Below, in pieces: positions 61,744 to 64,000 of a stretch of DNA of 64,000 nt. The notes under the pieces are model-generated. The model had not been told where the DNA came from, ran no database searches, and worked only from the letters and a program-made list of their open reading frames with translations. The position numbers and the translations under genes were made by a program. This DNA is from Falsiruegeria litorea R37 (GTDB lineage: Bacteria > Pseudomonadota > Alphaproteobacteria > Rhodobacterales > Rhodobacteraceae), in contig NZ_FWFO01000002.1 in the NCBI RefSeq assembly GCF_900172225.1, forward strand, positions 1-64,000. The letters are read 5' to 3'. The first letter of the stretch is position 1. The number at the start of each line of letters is the position of its first letter.

Positions 61744-63035
61744 TCCGTTATTTGCTTGCTCTCAGCCTTGGCACCTCTGCGGCAGCCCAGGATCTGAGTA
61801 TTGCTGAACCTGAGTTCCCGCCTGTGAACATGGTCGAGGTCGAATTGGGTCAGCTCTTGTTCTATGACCCCGTGCTCAGCGGCAGCCGCACAGTGTCTTG
61901 CGCGACGTGTCACCACCCGCGCTTTGCCACCTCGGACGGGGTGCCGCTGGGGATTGGGGATGGTGGCAGGGGTCTTGGGCCAGAGCGGGTGTTTGATCCG
62001 GAAAATCGCCCCGAACAGCGCATTCCCCGCAATTCGCCTGCTTTGTTCAATCTGGGTGCGGCTGAGTTCACGACGTTTTTTCACGATGGCCGGTTGGAAC
62101 TGGACGAAACCCGCCCCTCGGGCATTCGGACGCCACTGGGAACCGAGATGGAGCAAGGGTTTGCGTCGGTCTTAAGCGCGCAAACGATGTTTCCGGTGCT
62201 CTCGGGTGATGAGATGGCGGGGCACTATTCCGAAAATGACGTGGCTCAGGCCGTGCGGCAGGGGTTTCTGACCGGTCCCGGTGGGGCCTGGGATATTCTG
62301 TCGAAACGGGTCGAGGCGTTGCCAGACTACCGAGCGCGCTTTGATCTGGTGATCGGAGAGAGACCTATAGCGTTCACTGACATATCGAACATGATTGCGG
62401 CCTTCATTGCGTTTGAATGGCGCGCTGACGACAGCCCGTTTGACCGGTATCTGCGTGGAGAAGAGACGTTGAATGCGGCCAAGCTGCGCGGGATGGCACT
62501 CTTCTATGGCGAGGCAGGCTGTGCTTCGTGCCACTCTGGTCGGTTTCAGACGGATCACGGGTTCCATGCCATCGCCATGCCGCAGATCGGTCCGGGCAAG
62601 GCGGCTCGGTTCGAACGGCACAACCGCGATGTCGGTCGGATGCGGGTGACTGGCAAAGCCGAGGATGCTTTCGCCTTTCGCACACCATCCTTGCGGAATG
62701 TAGCGGAGACCGCGCCTTATGGACATTCGGGGGCCTATGCCTCGTTAGAGGGGGTGATCCGACATCATTTGGACCCGGTCCAAAGCTTGCGTTCCTACAG
62801 GGCAGAGCTAGCGCCGCTGCCGGGGGAACAGTTCGAGACGGATTTTGCATTGATGACCATCGACCGAGAGGTGGACGACATTGCAAGCGCCAATGCTCTG
62901 CCTCCACAGCATCTGTCAGAGGAACAGGTCGCCGATCTGATAGCCTTTCTTGGGACCTTGACCGACCAGACGGCTTTGAAGGGGCGCCTGGGCGTGCCCG
63001 ATCAAGTACCCAGCGGGCTGACCGTCGAGAGATAA
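61740..63035 (+). CDS. Di-haem cytochrome c peroxidase/MauG-like protein
   Basis: A 431-residue exported protein. The start at 61740 overlaps the epimerase stop and gives a Sec signal, MIRYLLALSLGTSAAAQ. Two c-type haem sites are present, SCATCHH near residue 58 and GCASCHSG near 260, in the bacterial di-haem peroxidase layout, with ETAPYGHSGAYASLEGVI as the conserved C-terminal region. It should act in the periplasm as a peroxidase or a MauG-like oxidant of a partner protein. Its coupling to a xylose operon is unexpected; the convergent FG-GAP gene is a possible partner. Confidence 0.9.
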   Translation: MIRYLLALSLGTSAAAQDLSIAEPEFPPVNMVEVELGQLLFYDPVLSGSRTVSCATCHHPRFATSDGVPLGIGDGGRGLGPERVFDPENRPEQRIPRNSPALFNLGAAEFTTFFHDGRLELDETRPSGIRTPLGTEMEQGFASVLSAQTMFPVLSGDEMAGHYSENDVAQAVRQGFLTGPGGAWDILSKRVEALPDYRARFDLVIGERPIAFTDISNMIAAFIAFEWRADDSPFDRYLRGEETLNAAKLRGMALFYGEAGCASCHSGRFQTDHGFHAIAMPQIGPGKAARFERHNRDVGRMRVTGKAEDAFAFRTPSLRNVAETAPYGHSGAYASLEGVIRHHLDPVQSLRSYRAELAPLPGEQFETDFALMTIDREVDDIASANALPPQHLSEEQVADLIAFLGTLTDQTALKGRLGVPDQVPSGLTVER

Positions 63036-63037
63036 GC

Positions 63038-64000
63038 CTAGTTCGAGACCAAGAGATCGTTGCCCGCTCGGTTGAATGTTAGGGATTGGTTGGGCATCAC
63101 TTCGATGACATTACTGATTGTCCCGTCCGGCCAAGTCACGCGGACAAAGGCAGTGTTTGCCTTACCCAACCCAAAATGTTCGAATCCGGCGCTGCCGCCA
63201 GCATGTCCGCCCCCGCGTGTGATTTCGCGTGCCATCCAGAAACCAGAGGCAAGGTCGGTTGAAACCTCGATCCAGCTGCCCACGCCATTGCGATTTGGCC
63301 CGGGTTGGGTGATCGAAAGCGCCAGCCATGCGCCAGTGTTCTGGCTGGTGTTCTGCCAAACCTCTAACGGTGCCCGGCGATTGACAACGGCGATGTCCAA
63401 CAAGCCGTCAGCGTTCAAATCCACCATTGCAGCGCCGCGCCCGCGGTGCAGACTGTCCAGCCCTGCAAGGTCTCCGGCTTCGCTGAATGTGCCATCCGAA
63501 TTTTGAATCAACAAATTGTTTGGGTCATCCATGGCACTGCCGGGCATTTGTTCGACATTGCCCTTGGAGATGAAAACGTCATCCAATCCATCATTCTGCA
63601 CGTCGCCAAATGCCACGTGCCAACCGGTTGAGGGCCGTCCGTCACCACCGCTGTAGGGACGATGCGCGGTGGTGCCCAGAGTGTAGGGGACATCCTCGAA
63701 CCGGGGTCCGGGACCTGTCAGCCGTTGCAAGCGTTGATCGCCCATCGAGGTCAGGAAAACCTCTTGCTGTCCGTCGTGATCCAAGTCGCGCGCTGCGATC
63801 CCCATTCCCCAGAGCTTGTGATCCTGCCAACCATCGCTTTCATCATAAAGGCGCAAGTCAGGCGACAATCGCCAAAGCTGCTCGGCCCCACCGTCGACAT
63901 AATAGTGCCGGTCGTTACTGATCCGCAGGTCGGTTTGTCCGGTGCGTCCCCAATCGCTGAACAACATGGACAAGGGGCAGTATCCTGGTTCCAGTACGGT
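63038..64000 (-). CDS. FG-GAP/VCBS-repeat protein, CRTAC1/ASPIC-UnbV-like (partial)
   Basis: The frame is open to the right edge of the window, so the N-terminal part is missing; about 320 C-terminal residues are visible. Repeats include DLDHDGQQEVFLTSMGD, FGDVQNDGLDDVFISKGN and VDLNADGLLDIAVVNRR, calcium-binding beta-propeller blades of the FG-GAP/VCBS type. A C-terminal ASPIC/UnbV-like part follows: NGVGSWIEVSTDLASG, then VTWPDGTISNV. Such proteins are secreted. The stop lies 2 bases from the stop of the cytochrome c peroxidase gene. Calling the start at the TTG 63973 would truncate it wrongly. Confidence 0.82.
   Translation of the reverse strand, partial: TVLEPGYCPLSMLFSDWGRTGQTDLRISNDRHYYVDGGAEQLWRLSPDLRLYDESDGWQDHKLWGMGIAARDLDHDGQQEVFLTSMGDQRLQRLTGPGPRFEDVPYTLGTTAHRPYSGGDGRPSTGWHVAFGDVQNDGLDDVFISKGNVEQMPGSAMDDPNNLLIQNSDGTFSEAGDLAGLDSLHRGRGAAMVDLNADGLLDIAVVNRRAPLEVWQNTSQNTGAWLALSITQPGPNRNGVGSWIEVSTDLASGFWMAREITRGGGHAGGSAGFEHFGLGKANTAFVRVTWPDGTISNVIEVMPNQSLTFNRAGNDLLVSN

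Overview
The window looks like a chromosomal segment of a marine alphaproteobacterium of the Roseobacter group (Rhodobacteraceae). This is inferred from high GC content, ATGA-coupled operons, TRAP and peptide-type ABC uptake systems, a complete gene set for dihydroxypropanesulfonate (DHPS) oxidation, and overall protein style. No rRNA, tRNA, insertion sequence or CRISPR array was seen.

Layout. (1) 1-8.1 kb: a DHPS catabolic operon on the minus strand. It reads small membrane protein, TRAP transporter (hpsK, hpsL, hpsM), three dehydrogenases (hpsN, hpsO, hpsP), a universal stress protein, and the first 40 codons of a sulfopyruvate decarboxylase alpha subunit cut by the window edge. A divergent LacI-type regulator and two LacI-type palindromes lie at the promoter. 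(2) 8.2-14.8 kb: a peptide/opine-type ABC transporter operon with a divergent LysR regulator and a hairpin after the binding-protein gene. (3) 14.9-20.4 kb: a TetR regulator, a P5C-reductase-like protein, a single-chain biotin-dependent acyl-CoA carboxylase and a hotdog thioesterase, closed by a strong terminator. (4) 20.4-27.5 kb: a secreted-looking protein with two long tandem octapeptide arrays, a kinase-fold/GNAT gene pair, an EthD-like protein, and LysR and AraC regulators.

(5) 27.9-57.8 kb is the most unusual part: a Wzx/Wzy-type exopolysaccharide locus with a hybrid NRPS-PKS embedded in it. The polysaccharide genes are an initiating sugar transferase, a Wzz-like chain-length protein, a BY-kinase-like partner lacking the Walker A lysine, a flippase, an O-antigen-ligase/polymerase-like protein, a WecG/TagA-type transferase, five further glycosyltransferases and a fused oxidoreductase-epimerase. 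One minus-strand run, mostly coupled by ATGA overlaps, carries a PKS (KS-AT-KR-DH-ACP-TE), a glycosyltransferase, an NRPS (formyltransferase, degenerate condensation region, adenylation domain split by a luciferase-like monooxygenase, PCP), a phosphopantetheinyl transferase, two SGNH-like proteins (one joined to a glycoside-hydrolase-like domain) and another glycosyltransferase. The simplest reading is that a small glycine-derived acyl group is made here and either decorates the polysaccharide or is glycosylated and exported. The product is unknown to me.

(6) 58.0-64.0 kb: a coupled xylose operon (xylulokinase, xylose isomerase, aldose 1-epimerase) running into a di-haem cytochrome c peroxidase/MauG-like gene, which converges on an FG-GAP/CRTAC1-like gene that leaves the window.
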